A DNA stretch of 64,000 bases. It comes from Bog-756 sp963806455. Lineage in GTDB: Bacteria > Actinomycetota > Acidimicrobiia > Acidimicrobiales > RAAP-2. This document shows positions 33,502 to 41,364 of this stretch, piece by piece. The stretch spans positions 372,001 through 436,000 of the forward strand of contig CAWDXZ010000001.1 of NCBI GenBank assembly GCA_963806455.1, read 5' to 3'. The position numbers and the translations under genes were made by a program. The stretch's first letter is position 1; each line of letters starts with the position of its first letter. The notes beneath the pieces were generated by a model that made no database searches, had not been told where the DNA came from, and saw nothing but the letters and a program-made list of their open reading frames with translations.

Positions 33502-35258
33502 TCAGAGTAGGCCTGGGCCTCTGCCACCGTCATGGTCGACGTGTTGGGCGATCCTGACGTGTGGTAGCCGCCCGCTGCACCGCTGGCCTGAGCGTTCCAG
33601 AGGACCAGCTCGTAGGGCAAGGTGCTGATGTCGGTCGTCCAGTCGCCCACGAGCTCCCCGTCGAAGTAGGTCTTGATCGAACGACCCGGTATGTACTCGA
33701 CGCCGTAGACGTGCTCTCCGGTGTTCATCGCCGTTGGCGTGGCATATGAGAAACTCGACTGCGCCCCCGAGGGCGTATGGTAGGTCGATACGAAGATGTT
33801 GTTCTCCGGTGTGCCGGCCGGGAGCCCGGTCCCGGACGTAAAGCCGCCTTCCTGTAGATCGATCTCCTGATCGCTACCATCGCCATTCGGGTCAATGAGC
33901 CAGATCGCCGGCCACCCGCCGGCCGAGCTGTCCGGGAGCTGCGCTTCGATCTGGATGTACCCGCTCGTCAGCGAGAATTTCTGATAGGTGGTGACGACGC
34001 CTGAGCGGGTGGCAAAACCCGGATGAGAGGAGTCGGGCACCATCGAGAGGCTGAGCCCATCGTTCACCGCCACCTGGCTCGGCGCGAAGTACGTCTCGTG
34101 GGTGTTGCCCGCGGCCGAGTCGCCGGGTGGCAGTCCGAGGCTGTTCCAGAACGCCCCGCCTTGTCCGGCCATGTAGGCCGTCCATTTGGTCGAGTCGAGC
34201 GTGGTGCCGGCGAACCGGTCGTCGAAGACCAATTGTCGGCTCGTGTACCCGGGCGGTGGGGGCAGGCCTGTCTGCGAGGCAAGCCTACTCTGGAGCGTCG
34301 GCCGGGAAGTGCCCATGCCCACGATGGGCCGGTTCAGCGCCAGGCCGCCGGCCGAGCCGTGGAAGCCGGCGTCGCCGTAGGAGAAGATGCCGCCGTCGGA
34401 GGCGACCAACCAGTACCCGCCGCCGTCGGGGGTCGATGCCATGCCCACGATGGGCCGGTTCAGCGCCAGGCCGCCGGCCGAGCCGTGGAAGCCGGCGTCG
34501 CCGTAGGAGAAGATGCCGCCGTCGGAGGCGACCAACCAGTACCCGCCGCCGTCGGGGGTCGATGCCATGCCCACGATGGGCCGGTTCAGCGCCAGGCCGC
34601 CGGCCGAGCCGTGGAAGCCGGCGTCGCCGTAGGAGAAGATGCCGCCGTCGGAGGCGACCAACCAGTACCCGCCGCCGTCGGGGGTCGATGCCATGCCCAC
34701 GATGGGCCGGTTCAGCGCCAGGCCGCCGGCCGAGCCGTGGAAGCCGGCGTCGCCGTAGGAGAAGATGCCGCCGTCGGAGGCGACCAACCAGTACCCGCCG
34801 CCGTCGGGGGTCGATGCCATGCCCACGATGGGCCGGTTCAGCGCCAGGCCGCCGGCCGAGCCGTGGAAGCCGGCGTCGCCGTAGGAGAAGATGCCGCCGT
34901 CGGAGGCGACCAACCAGTACCCGCCGCCGTCGGGGGTCGATGCCATGCCCACGATGGGCCGGTTCAGCGCCAGGCCGCCGGCCGAGCCGTGGAAGCCGGC
35001 GTCGCCGTAGGAGAAGATGCCGCCGTCGGAGGCGACCAACCAGTACCCGCCGCCGGAGTCTCTGCTCGCGACGGCCGGCGTTGGGGATGGCGAAGCTGTC
35101 GAGGACGAAGTCGGAACGATGCCACAGAACGCGATGGCAATGACGGCGCTGATGGTGATTCTGCGTCTCGTCCTTCCGTCGGGCGCCGTCGACCCGGATC
35201 GTGAACTCCCGTTGCCGTCGCGTGACCACCGCGACCAGCGAAAAAGACCCGCGATCAC
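33498..35258 (-). CDS. Secreted GH16 hydrolase with six tandem GGGYWLVASDGG repeats
   Basis: A 586-residue exported protein. A signal peptide (RRRITISAVIAIAFCGIVP) is followed by six 42-residue repeats with the core GGGYWLVASDGGIFSYGDA and ending ALNRPIVGM, a beta-propeller-like repeat I recall as frequent in Acidimicrobiia, then a GH16 domain with the catalytic EIDLQE (SDQEIDLQEGGF), LVFDDRFAGTTLDSTKW and GGWPAIWLIDP. Repeats presumably bind or present the enzyme at the cell surface; GH16 cuts or transfers beta-glucan-like chains. The repeats are essentially identical in DNA. GTG start at 35258; no strong ribosome site. Confidence 0.9.
   Translation of the reverse strand: MIAGLFRWSRWSRDGNGSSRSGSTAPDGRTRRRITISAVIAIAFCGIVPTSSSTASPSPTPAVASRDSGGGYWLVASDGGIFSYGDAGFHGSAGGLALNRPIVGMASTPDGGGYWLVASDGGIFSYGDAGFHGSAGGLALNRPIVGMASTPDGGGYWLVASDGGIFSYGDAGFHGSAGGLALNRPIVGMASTPDGGGYWLVASDGGIFSYGDAGFHGSAGGLALNRPIVGMASTPDGGGYWLVASDGGIFSYGDAGFHGSAGGLALNRPIVGMASTPDGGGYWLVASDGGIFSYGDAGFHGSAGGLALNRPIVGMGTSRPTLQSRLASQTGLPPPPGYTSRQLVFDDRFAGTTLDSTKWTAYMAGQGGAFWNSLGLPPGDSAAGNTHETYFAPSQVAVNDGLSLSMVPDSSHPGFATRSGVVTTYQKFSLTSGYIQIEAQLPDSSAGGWPAIWLIDPNGDGSDQEIDLQEGGFTSGTGLPAGTPENNIFVSTYHTPSGAQSSFSYATPTAMNTGEHVYGVEYIPGRSIKTYFDGELVGDWTTDISTLPYELVLWNAQASGAAGGYHTSGSPNTSTMTVAEAQAYSD
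34315..35070 (-). repeat. Six head-to-tail 126-bp coding repeats
   Basis: Units begin at 34315, 34441, 34567, 34693, 34819 and 34945. By eye the six copies read the same base for base except at the outer edges, including third codon positions. Identity beyond protein need indicates recent amplification or continuing gene conversion, and copy number may vary between strains. Confidence 0.93.
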
Positions 35259-35586
35259 ACCTAACCAATCGTCCGGTCCTTCGTCATCCTTGAGCGATTC
35301 TTGGGTCTGGCCCCGGGACGGCCATCCGGGCCAGGCCGACTCGGTCCTTCACACCCTCCGTCACCCGGGCGACGTCGGCTAGCCGGTGCCCTCGAGTCCA
35401 AGGTCGTCGGTCATCCGGGCCGACTCGGGCCGACTGGTCGTTGGGCGTGCCCGCGAATGCAGTTGGAACAGGTCCCAGCGATCCACATCCGGGACCGAAC
35501 GTTCGCTCCGGAGCTCGCGTGGCACCGGAGGGAAGTTCGACACGCCGGGAGGCTTGAAACGGGACCGCGCTGGGTAGGACCGCACC
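35259..35586. other. 328-bp gap between GH16 and DoxX genes
   Basis: Divergent starts on both sides. No reading frame looks like a gene and no clear promoter pair was seen. The base composition changes here from the accessory locus to the still more GC-rich right half. Confidence 0.4.
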
Positions 35587-36366
35587 ATGAGCATTTCTCG
35601 CCGCGTGGCCCGTCCGATGTTGGCCTCGATCTTCATCGTGGGCGGTCTCGACGCCGTCCGGAACCCCGATTCGAAGGTCAAGTCGGCCGAGGTGGTCACC
35701 CGTCCCCTCGCCGAGAAGGTGCCCGCCCTCGACCAGGACACCCGGGACCTGGTGCGGTTGAACGGCCTGGTCCAGGTGGGGGCTGGTCTGCTCCTGGCCA
35801 CCGGCCGCTTCCGGCGCCTGGCGGCGCTGGTGCTCCTCGGGTCGGTGATCCCCACCACCTACGCCGGGCATCGTTTCTGGGAGGAGGTGGACGAGGCCAC
35901 CCGGACCCAGCAGTTGCTCCAACTGTGCAAGAACCTGGGCCTGGCCGGTGGATTGATCCTGGCCGCGGTGGACTCCGAGGGTGCTCCCTCCCTCGGGTGG
36001 AGAGCCCGACGACGGGCCCGTCGTCTCGAGGCGGCCGTCGTCCTCGGCCGGGCCAGCTCCCGTCGGCGGGCACGTCGCTCGGCCCTCGCCGCCGGCGGGC
36101 GGACCAAGGAGGCCGCCCGTCATCTGCACCAGTCCGTGGACGCCGCCCGCGAGAGCATGGCCGGGCCCGTGCTCGCCGCTGGTATCGGGCTGGCCGGTGA
36201 CGCCCTGGCCCAGGCACGTGACCATCTCCCGGCGGCCGGTGACGCCCTGGCCCAGGCCCGGGACCTCCTGCCGGCGGCCGGCGACGCCCTGGCCCAGGCC
36301 CGGGACCTCCTGCCGGCGGCCGGCGACGTCGTGGCCCAGGCGCTCGACCGCCTCCCGGTGGGCTGA
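35587..36366 (+). CDS. DoxX-family membrane protein with repetitive C-terminus
   Basis: A 259-residue protein. The first 125 residues are DoxX-like: RRVARPMLASIFIVGGLDAVRNP, RLNGLVQVGAGLLLATGRF, RRLAALVLLGSVIPTTYAGH, NLGLAGGLILAAVD, giving about four membrane helices. The rest is very rich in Ala and Arg and ends with four tandem 14-residue amphipathic repeats (GDALAQARDLLPAA), probably a coiled coil or lipid-associated helix. DoxX proteins are linked to redox and membrane homeostasis; the repeat tail is unusual. Confidence 0.82.
   Translation: MSISRRVARPMLASIFIVGGLDAVRNPDSKVKSAEVVTRPLAEKVPALDQDTRDLVRLNGLVQVGAGLLLATGRFRRLAALVLLGSVIPTTYAGHRFWEEVDEATRTQQLLQLCKNLGLAGGLILAAVDSEGAPSLGWRARRRARRLEAAVVLGRASSRRRARRSALAAGGRTKEAARHLHQSVDAARESMAGPVLAAGIGLAGDALAQARDHLPAAGDALAQARDLLPAAGDALAQARDLLPAAGDVVAQALDRLPVG
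36196..36363 (+). repeat. Four 42-bp coding repeats in the DoxX gene
   Basis: Units at 36196, 36238, 36280 and 36322. The middle two differ by a single third-position base; the outer units have diverged. They encode GDALAQARDLLPAA. Confidence 0.85.
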
Positions 36367-36466
36367 CGGTCGTCCCGCCGGGGCGACCTGACCCCGTTCG
36401 CCCCTGCCGGCACCGACGGTGACGACCTGGGTCGTCGACACTCCGGGCCGGGTGCCCTCGGATTTC

Positions 36467-36472
36467 TATACT
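36467..36472 (+). promoter_or_regulatory. TATACT box before the DUF885 gene (leaderless start)
   Basis: TATACT lies 7 nt before the GTG start at 36480 and no ribosome site is present, the layout of a leaderless actinobacterial message. Confidence 0.55.
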
Positions 36473-36479
36473 GCTGCGG

Positions 36480-38135
36480 GTGCCGGCGCCCGCTGACGAC
36501 TTCGAGCAGGCCATCGGCAGGCTCATGGACCGGGAGTTCGACGAGTCTCCGGTATGGGCCTCCTTGCTCGGTGTCGACGGGTACGACGGCCGCCTCGACG
36601 ACTGTTCGGCGGCGGGGTTCGAGCGCCGGTCGTCCGAGGATGAGGCATGGCTGCAGCGGTTTGACGCCATCGACCCCGACGGTCTGAGCTTCGACCAGTC
36701 CGTCGACCGCGAGCTGGTCCTCGCCCACCTCGACCAGCGCGTGGCCCTGGCCGGTTGGCAGGCGTGGCGCCGGTCGCCGGAGGCGTACCTGGAGACCGGC
36801 ATTACCGAGCTGTTCCTGTTGGGCCTGCGCCCCGAGGACGAGTTCACCGAGGCTGCCTCCGCCCGTCTGTCCGCCATCGGATCGGTGCTCGACGAGGCGG
36901 AGCAGAACCTCGACCCCGCCATGGCCAGCGCCCTCGTCGTGGAGCGTGGCCTGGCCCAGTGCGTGGCCAACCTCGGCTTTGCCCGCCACGAGGTCTCCGG
37001 CCTGGTCCGTCAGCCCTCCAACCAGCGGCGACTGAAAGAGGCCGGGGAGATCGGCGCCCGCGCCTACGAACGGTTCGCCGGCTTCCTCCGCCGTCTGCTG
37101 CCCGAGTGCAGGGGGACCTACGCCTTCGGCGAGGACCATTACCAACAGGTCCTCCGCCGCGGCGAGCTCCTTGACCTGGATGTCGATTCCCTCCGCCGCC
37201 TGGGATGGGAGGAGTACCACCGGGTGGCCGAGCGGATGGCCGGCCTGGCCGCGTCCATCTCCGGCGGGTCCGAGGACTGGACCACGGTCGTGCGGCGCCT
37301 CCAGCGGGTCCATGCCGGGTCGGTCGACGGCATGCGGTCGGAGTACGAGTCCATGTGCGCCCGGGCCCGCCGGTTCCTGGCCGAGCGGGAGCTCGTCTCC
37401 AGTCCCCCCGACGAGCGCTGCGAGGTGATCCCGGCTCCGGCCGCCGTGCGCTCGACCCTGGCCGTCGCCAGCTACCTGTCCCCACCCATGTTCAAGCCCT
37501 CGAGGGTCGGCCACTTCTTCGTGCCCTATCCCGTGGACGGGGCGGACGAGGAGGAGGTCAGGGGCCTCCTCGAGAGCAACGCCTCCTACTCGGTGGCCAC
37601 CACGGCGGTGCACGAGGCCTACCCCGGCCACCATTGGCACCTGATGACCATGAAGGGGGCCCGCCCCATCCGGCGCCTCTTCATGTCCACCTACTTCATC
37701 GAGGGATGGGGGCTGTACGCCGAGGCCACCATGCGCGACGCCGGCTTCTTCTCAGCCGAAGAGGAGTTGGGCCAGTTGGAGGCGCGCCTCTTCCGGGCCG
37801 CCCGCATCGTCGTCGACACGTCGCTCCACACCGGCGAGATGTCGGTCGACGAGGCGGTGGCCTTCATGCACGACCGGGCCCTGCTCCCGCTGCCGACGGC
37901 CCGGTCCGAGGTGGCCCGCTACTGCTCCTGGCCCACCCAGGCCTCCGCCTATCTGACCGGTGCCGTCGCCATCGAGCGGGCCCGGGACGAGTGGACGGAT
38001 GATGGTGGCACGCTGAGAGGCTTCCACCAGGCTTTGGCCGGCAGCGGGGCCATGCCGGTGCCGCTCGCCGTCCGGGCCGCCCGGGGTCCGGTTCCGGACC
38101 GACCGGACGGACCGGGATCGGGTGGACGCCGCTAG
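36480..38135 (+). CDS. DUF885 family protein (putative metallopeptidase)
   Basis: A 551-residue DUF885 protein. The hallmark metal-site motif is HEAYPGHHWH with HExxPGHH spacing, followed by FIEGWGLYAE, both conserved in the family, and RGTYAFGEDHYQQVL upstream. The fold resembles M3-like gluzincins and members are believed to be peptidases or related hydrolases, but activity is mostly unproven. No signal peptide is visible. The C-terminal 25 residues are low-complexity. Start GTG at 36480 is backed by the TATACT box. Confidence 0.85.
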   Translation: MPAPADDFEQAIGRLMDREFDESPVWASLLGVDGYDGRLDDCSAAGFERRSSEDEAWLQRFDAIDPDGLSFDQSVDRELVLAHLDQRVALAGWQAWRRSPEAYLETGITELFLLGLRPEDEFTEAASARLSAIGSVLDEAEQNLDPAMASALVVERGLAQCVANLGFARHEVSGLVRQPSNQRRLKEAGEIGARAYERFAGFLRRLLPECRGTYAFGEDHYQQVLRRGELLDLDVDSLRRLGWEEYHRVAERMAGLAASISGGSEDWTTVVRRLQRVHAGSVDGMRSEYESMCARARRFLAERELVSSPPDERCEVIPAPAAVRSTLAVASYLSPPMFKPSRVGHFFVPYPVDGADEEEVRGLLESNASYSVATTAVHEAYPGHHWHLMTMKGARPIRRLFMSTYFIEGWGLYAEATMRDAGFFSAEEELGQLEARLFRAARIVVDTSLHTGEMSVDEAVAFMHDRALLPLPTARSEVARYCSWPTQASAYLTGAVAIERARDEWTDDGGTLRGFHQALAGSGAMPVPLAVRAARGPVPDRPDGPGSGGRR

Positions 38136-38188
38136 CATCGGCTGCGGGCTGTGACTGCCCGGGCCGAACCAGCGCCGGAGGGACCGCG

Positions 38189-38488
38189 ATGACCGACAAC
38201 GGGCCGAACTGCGACCACCTCGACCGGGTGCAGGAGGTCACACCCTCGGCCGACGGCTGCGAGGACTGCCTGCGCCTGGGCGGCCATTGGGTCCACCTGC
38301 GGCTCTGCATGGTGTGTGGCCACGTCGGGTGTTGTGACAGCTCGCCCGGCCGTCACGCCACCGCTCACTTCGGCGACACCGGCCACCCGCTCGTCCAGTC
38401 GTTCGAGCCGGGTGAGGAATGGTGGTGGTGCTACGAGGACGAGCTCGCCTTCGAGGTCCAGGGCGCCCCGGTCTTCCAGCACAGCTGA
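38189..38488 (+). CDS. UBP-type zinc finger protein
   Basis: Ninety-nine residues forming one ZnF-UBP domain: CDHL, CEDCLRLGGHWVHLRLCMVCGHVGCCDSS, HATAHF, HPLVQSFEPGEEWWWCYEDE. The Cys/His series of the family is complete. In eukaryotes this domain binds ubiquitin C-termini; bacterial stand-alone copies have no known partner. GGAGGGACCGCG precedes the ATG. It follows DUF885 by 53 bp and may be in the same transcript. Confidence 0.9.
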   Translation: MTDNGPNCDHLDRVQEVTPSADGCEDCLRLGGHWVHLRLCMVCGHVGCCDSSPGRHATAHFGDTGHPLVQSFEPGEEWWWCYEDELAFEVQGAPVFQHS

Positions 38489-38548
38489 ATCCTCCGGCAC
38501 CCGGCTGCCGACGTATCCGTCGGCCCGTCGCATAGGGTCGCGCCCGCC

Positions 38549-39752
38549 ATGGCAACCCGGCGCCGGACCGGTGGTTCCTCGACCACCCACTCGTCTCGAT
38601 GGCCGGCGCTCGCCGCCGCCGTCGCTCCCCGTGGCCCTCGCCGCCTGCTCGCTGCTGGCGACGCCGCGTCCCCCCTCGGTCCACGATGCCTCGCTGGCCC
38701 CCTCCGGCCCGGTGGGCTACGTGGTGTGCCCGAGCGGGGTGACGCCCCTCGAGTTGGACTCCCACACCCCCGAGGCCACCATCGCCCTACCGCTCACCCG
38801 GCCGCCGGCGCTGGGCAACTTCGCCATCGCCACCTCGTCGGACGGCCGCTCGGCCTACGTGGTGACGACGCCCGGCGGCACGGCCCCGCCTTCGGCGTCC
38901 TCGACAGCGGCGTCACACCCGCCGACCTCGGACGGCGGCGCCCCGGCCCGCAGCGAGGTCATTCCCATCGACCTGGTCAGCCAGCAGGCGGAGCGGCCCA
39001 TCGCCATCCCCGGGCAGGGTGGCACCCATGCCATCGTCGTCCTGCCCGGCGGCCGGACCGTCCTGGCTGCCAACGGGACGACCATCGTCCCCGTCGACAC
39101 CGCCTCCCGGCGGGTGGGCACCCCGCTCGACCTCGGAGCGGGCCACACCGTCTACGGGCTGGCCCTCTCCCCCGACGGCACCAGGCTCTATGCCCTGGTG
39201 CCGGGCGGGGTGATCCCGGTGACCACGACCAACGACACCGCCGGGGCCGAGATCCCCACCGGGCTCTCCATCTCCTCGGTCTACTCGCCCCACGGCATCG
39301 CCGTCACCGGCGACGGCGCCACCGTCTACGTGGTCGGCCAGGGTGGCACCGACTTCGAGGGTCGGGTCCTCCCCATCGTGGCGGCGACGGGCGCCTCGCT
39401 CCCCCCGGCCGGGTTCGCCAAGTACGGGATCGCCGATCCCGCCGCCCTGGCCGTGGTCCCCGACGGGTCGCTGCTGGTGGTGGACAGCGCCAACAACTGG
39501 GTGAACCCGGTGGCGCAGGCCACCTTCACCGACCCTCCACCACCGGTCCGCCTCCCCCCGCGGTCCGGGAGTTCCTCCGACTCGGGCACGCAGCACCCGA
39601 CCGACATCGTGGTCGGGCCGGACGGGACGGGCGCCTTCGTGGTGGACGGATTCACCGCCGTGATCCCCTACCAGCCCGGCACCCAGGCGTTCGGCCCACC
39701 CGTCCCGGTGTGTTCCGGCGCCTCGTCGATGGCCATCGCCCCCAGCCCCTGA
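38549..39752 (+). pseudogene. Secreted beta-propeller (YVTN/NHL-like) lipoprotein, one-base frameshift near the start
   Basis: From the ATG at 38549 the frame runs through SRWPALAAAVAP and then breaks; the rest is one base over. Removing one C of the run at 38627-38630 restores LAAAVAPVALAACSLLATP, a textbook lipoprotein signal with LAAC lipobox. The mature part has repeats of the form DGRSAYVVTTPGG, DGTRLYALVPGG, DGATVYVVGQGG and DGTGAFVVDG, so a beta-propeller. A C-run indel is a common sequencing error, so the gene may be intact in the organism. Function is unknown, perhaps surface binding. Confidence 0.72.
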
Positions 39753-39797
39753 CCGCCCACGACCGGCCCTGACCCGGCCGCCGGCGGGCGGCGGTCA
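39750..39797. terminator. Inverted repeat spanning both stop codons of convergent genes
   Basis: TGACCGCC (39750-39757) and GGCGGTCA (39790-39797) pair perfectly and each arm contains the stop of one of the two convergent genes. Further GC-rich pairing (CCGCC/GGCGG) lies inside. No T tract is present, as common for high-GC terminators. Confidence 0.45.
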
Positions 39798-41300
39798 GCC
39801 GCCCGGGACCTCGACCTCGATCCCCGAGGCGCGCACCGCCTCCGCCGCATCGGCCGAACGGTATACCGCCGGGGCCAGGCCCGCCGCCTCGAGGAGCTCG
39901 TCGAGCGCCACGGGGATGGCGGCGGTCAGGTTCCACACCCTCGGGATGGACTCGGGGCAGGCCATGATCCCCCAGTACAGGACGCCGCGGTAGCTCATGA
40001 TGGTGAGGTTGAGCCCCATGCCGTCCATGACCGGCCCCAGCGGGAACCCGGCCTGGAGCTCGGCCCCTCCGAGGTAGAGAGGAAAGTCGGGGCCGGGGAC
40101 GTTGGAGATGACCAGGTTGGCGATGGGCCGGTGTCGGTCGGCCAACCGCATCCGCGAGTAGAGGCGGGCGGCGTTGGCGAAGACGTTCGGTGTCGAGTAC
40201 TCCGCCCAGTTCTGGAGCAGGTCGGCACCGAGGGCGTTGTGCTCCTCCTTCGCCCCCTTGGTCCCGTCGTGGATGGCCATGAGCCGGTCGAGGGGGAGGT
40301 GGAGGTCGACGGGGAGCTGCACGAACATCGACGACACCTGGTTCGAGCCCTTGGGGGAGCCGATGTCGGGACGCACCGACACCGGGACCACCGCCACCAG
40401 CGGCTTGTCCGGCAGCTCGTCGCCCGAGAGGAGGAACGAACGGAGGGCGCCGGTGCACACGGCCAGCACCACGTCGTTGACCGTGGTGCCGGTGGCGTTC
40501 TTCAGGCGCTTGACGTCGTCGAGACCCACCGCGGTCAGGGCCACCGAACGGCGCCGGGTGAGGGCGGCGTTGAACGACGTGCGCGGCGCCGACAGCGGGA
40601 GGGCGGCCTTGGCCCGTGTCGAGCGATGGCCCGAGCCGAGCCGGACGCGGCGGACGTTGAGGACCCGGTAGCCCGTCCGGACCACGTCCAGGGTGATCTC
40701 CACGGGTCGGAGGGACCGGGCCACCAGGGCATGGCCCATGAGCTCGAGGCCGGTCGGGATCCGTTCGTCCACCGGAGCGCCCTCCCCATCCTCCTCGGCG
40801 TCCCGGGAGCCGGCATCCGGCGCGGGCTCGAGGTCGAAGAGCACCGACAGCAGCTCGGCGCCGGACACGCCGTCCACCGTCGAGTGGTGCATCTTGGCGA
40901 TGAACCCGATGCGACCGTGCTCCAGCCCCTCGACGATCCACATCTCCCACAACGGCTTCGACCGGTCGAGCTGGTGCCCGGCGATGTCACCGGCCAGGTC
41001 GGCCAGCTCCCGAAGCCCACCCGGTCGGGGGACGGCCGCCAGCCGGATGTGGTAGTCGAGGTCGAAGTCGGGGTCCTCGACCCATACCGGATGGCCGAGC
41101 CGGAAGGGCACCTCGATCAGTCGCCGGCGGAACACCGGGGCACAGGGGATCCGTTTGGCGATCAGCTCCTTCATCCGGGCGAAGGAGTAACCACCCGGGA
41201 CGGTGGACGGATCGAACACCATGGTCATGGCCACGTGCATGTGCAGGCTCGGCGTCTCGAGGTACAAGAAGCTGGCATCGAGGCCGCTGAGCCGTTCCAT
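39795..41300 (-). CDS. WS/DGAT-type O-acyltransferase (wax ester / triacylglycerol synthase)
   Basis: A 501-residue bifunctional wax ester synthase/diacylglycerol acyltransferase. MERLSGLDASFLYLET opens as usual, the catalytic HHxxxDG is His138-His139...Asp143-Gly144 (MHHSTVDGVSG), and SNVPGPDFPLYLGGA and GLNLTIMSY are family hallmarks of the second domain. It esterifies fatty alcohols or diacylglycerol with acyl-CoA, making storage lipids. GGGAGGGAAC precedes the ATG. It is divergent from an HSL-type esterase, a pairing that suggests lipid storage and release. Confidence 0.93.
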   Translation of the reverse strand: MERLSGLDASFLYLETPSLHMHVAMTMVFDPSTVPGGYSFARMKELIAKRIPCAPVFRRRLIEVPFRLGHPVWVEDPDFDLDYHIRLAAVPRPGGLRELADLAGDIAGHQLDRSKPLWEMWIVEGLEHGRIGFIAKMHHSTVDGVSGAELLSVLFDLEPAPDAGSRDAEEDGEGAPVDERIPTGLELMGHALVARSLRPVEITLDVVRTGYRVLNVRRVRLGSGHRSTRAKAALPLSAPRTSFNAALTRRRSVALTAVGLDDVKRLKNATGTTVNDVVLAVCTGALRSFLLSGDELPDKPLVAVVPVSVRPDIGSPKGSNQVSSMFVQLPVDLHLPLDRLMAIHDGTKGAKEEHNALGADLLQNWAEYSTPNVFANAARLYSRMRLADRHRPIANLVISNVPGPDFPLYLGGAELQAGFPLGPVMDGMGLNLTIMSYRGVLYWGIMACPESIPRVWNLTAAIPVALDELLEAAGLAPAVYRSADAAEAVRASGIEVEVPGG

Positions 41301-41364
41301 GACCGTTCCCTCCCTCTCGGTCCGGCCACCGAACCCGTGTCGGCTTCACTTCCCCCGTCCGACC

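Noticed and set aside
34315..35070. Tandem repeats considered as a CRISPR array
   Set aside because: The repeats are contiguous 126-bp coding units with no unique spacers.
34023..35204. Long open frames on the plus strand (393 and 338 codons) made of repeats
   Set aside because: They are the antisense of the 126-bp repeats in the GH16 gene; the minus frame has signal peptide, repeat core and catalytic domain, the plus frames only low-complexity Arg/Gly sequence.
35284..37640. Several long minus-strand frames (385, 424 and 506 codons)
   Set aside because: Antisense to the DoxX and DUF885 genes; rich in Arg/Pro/Gly with no motif.
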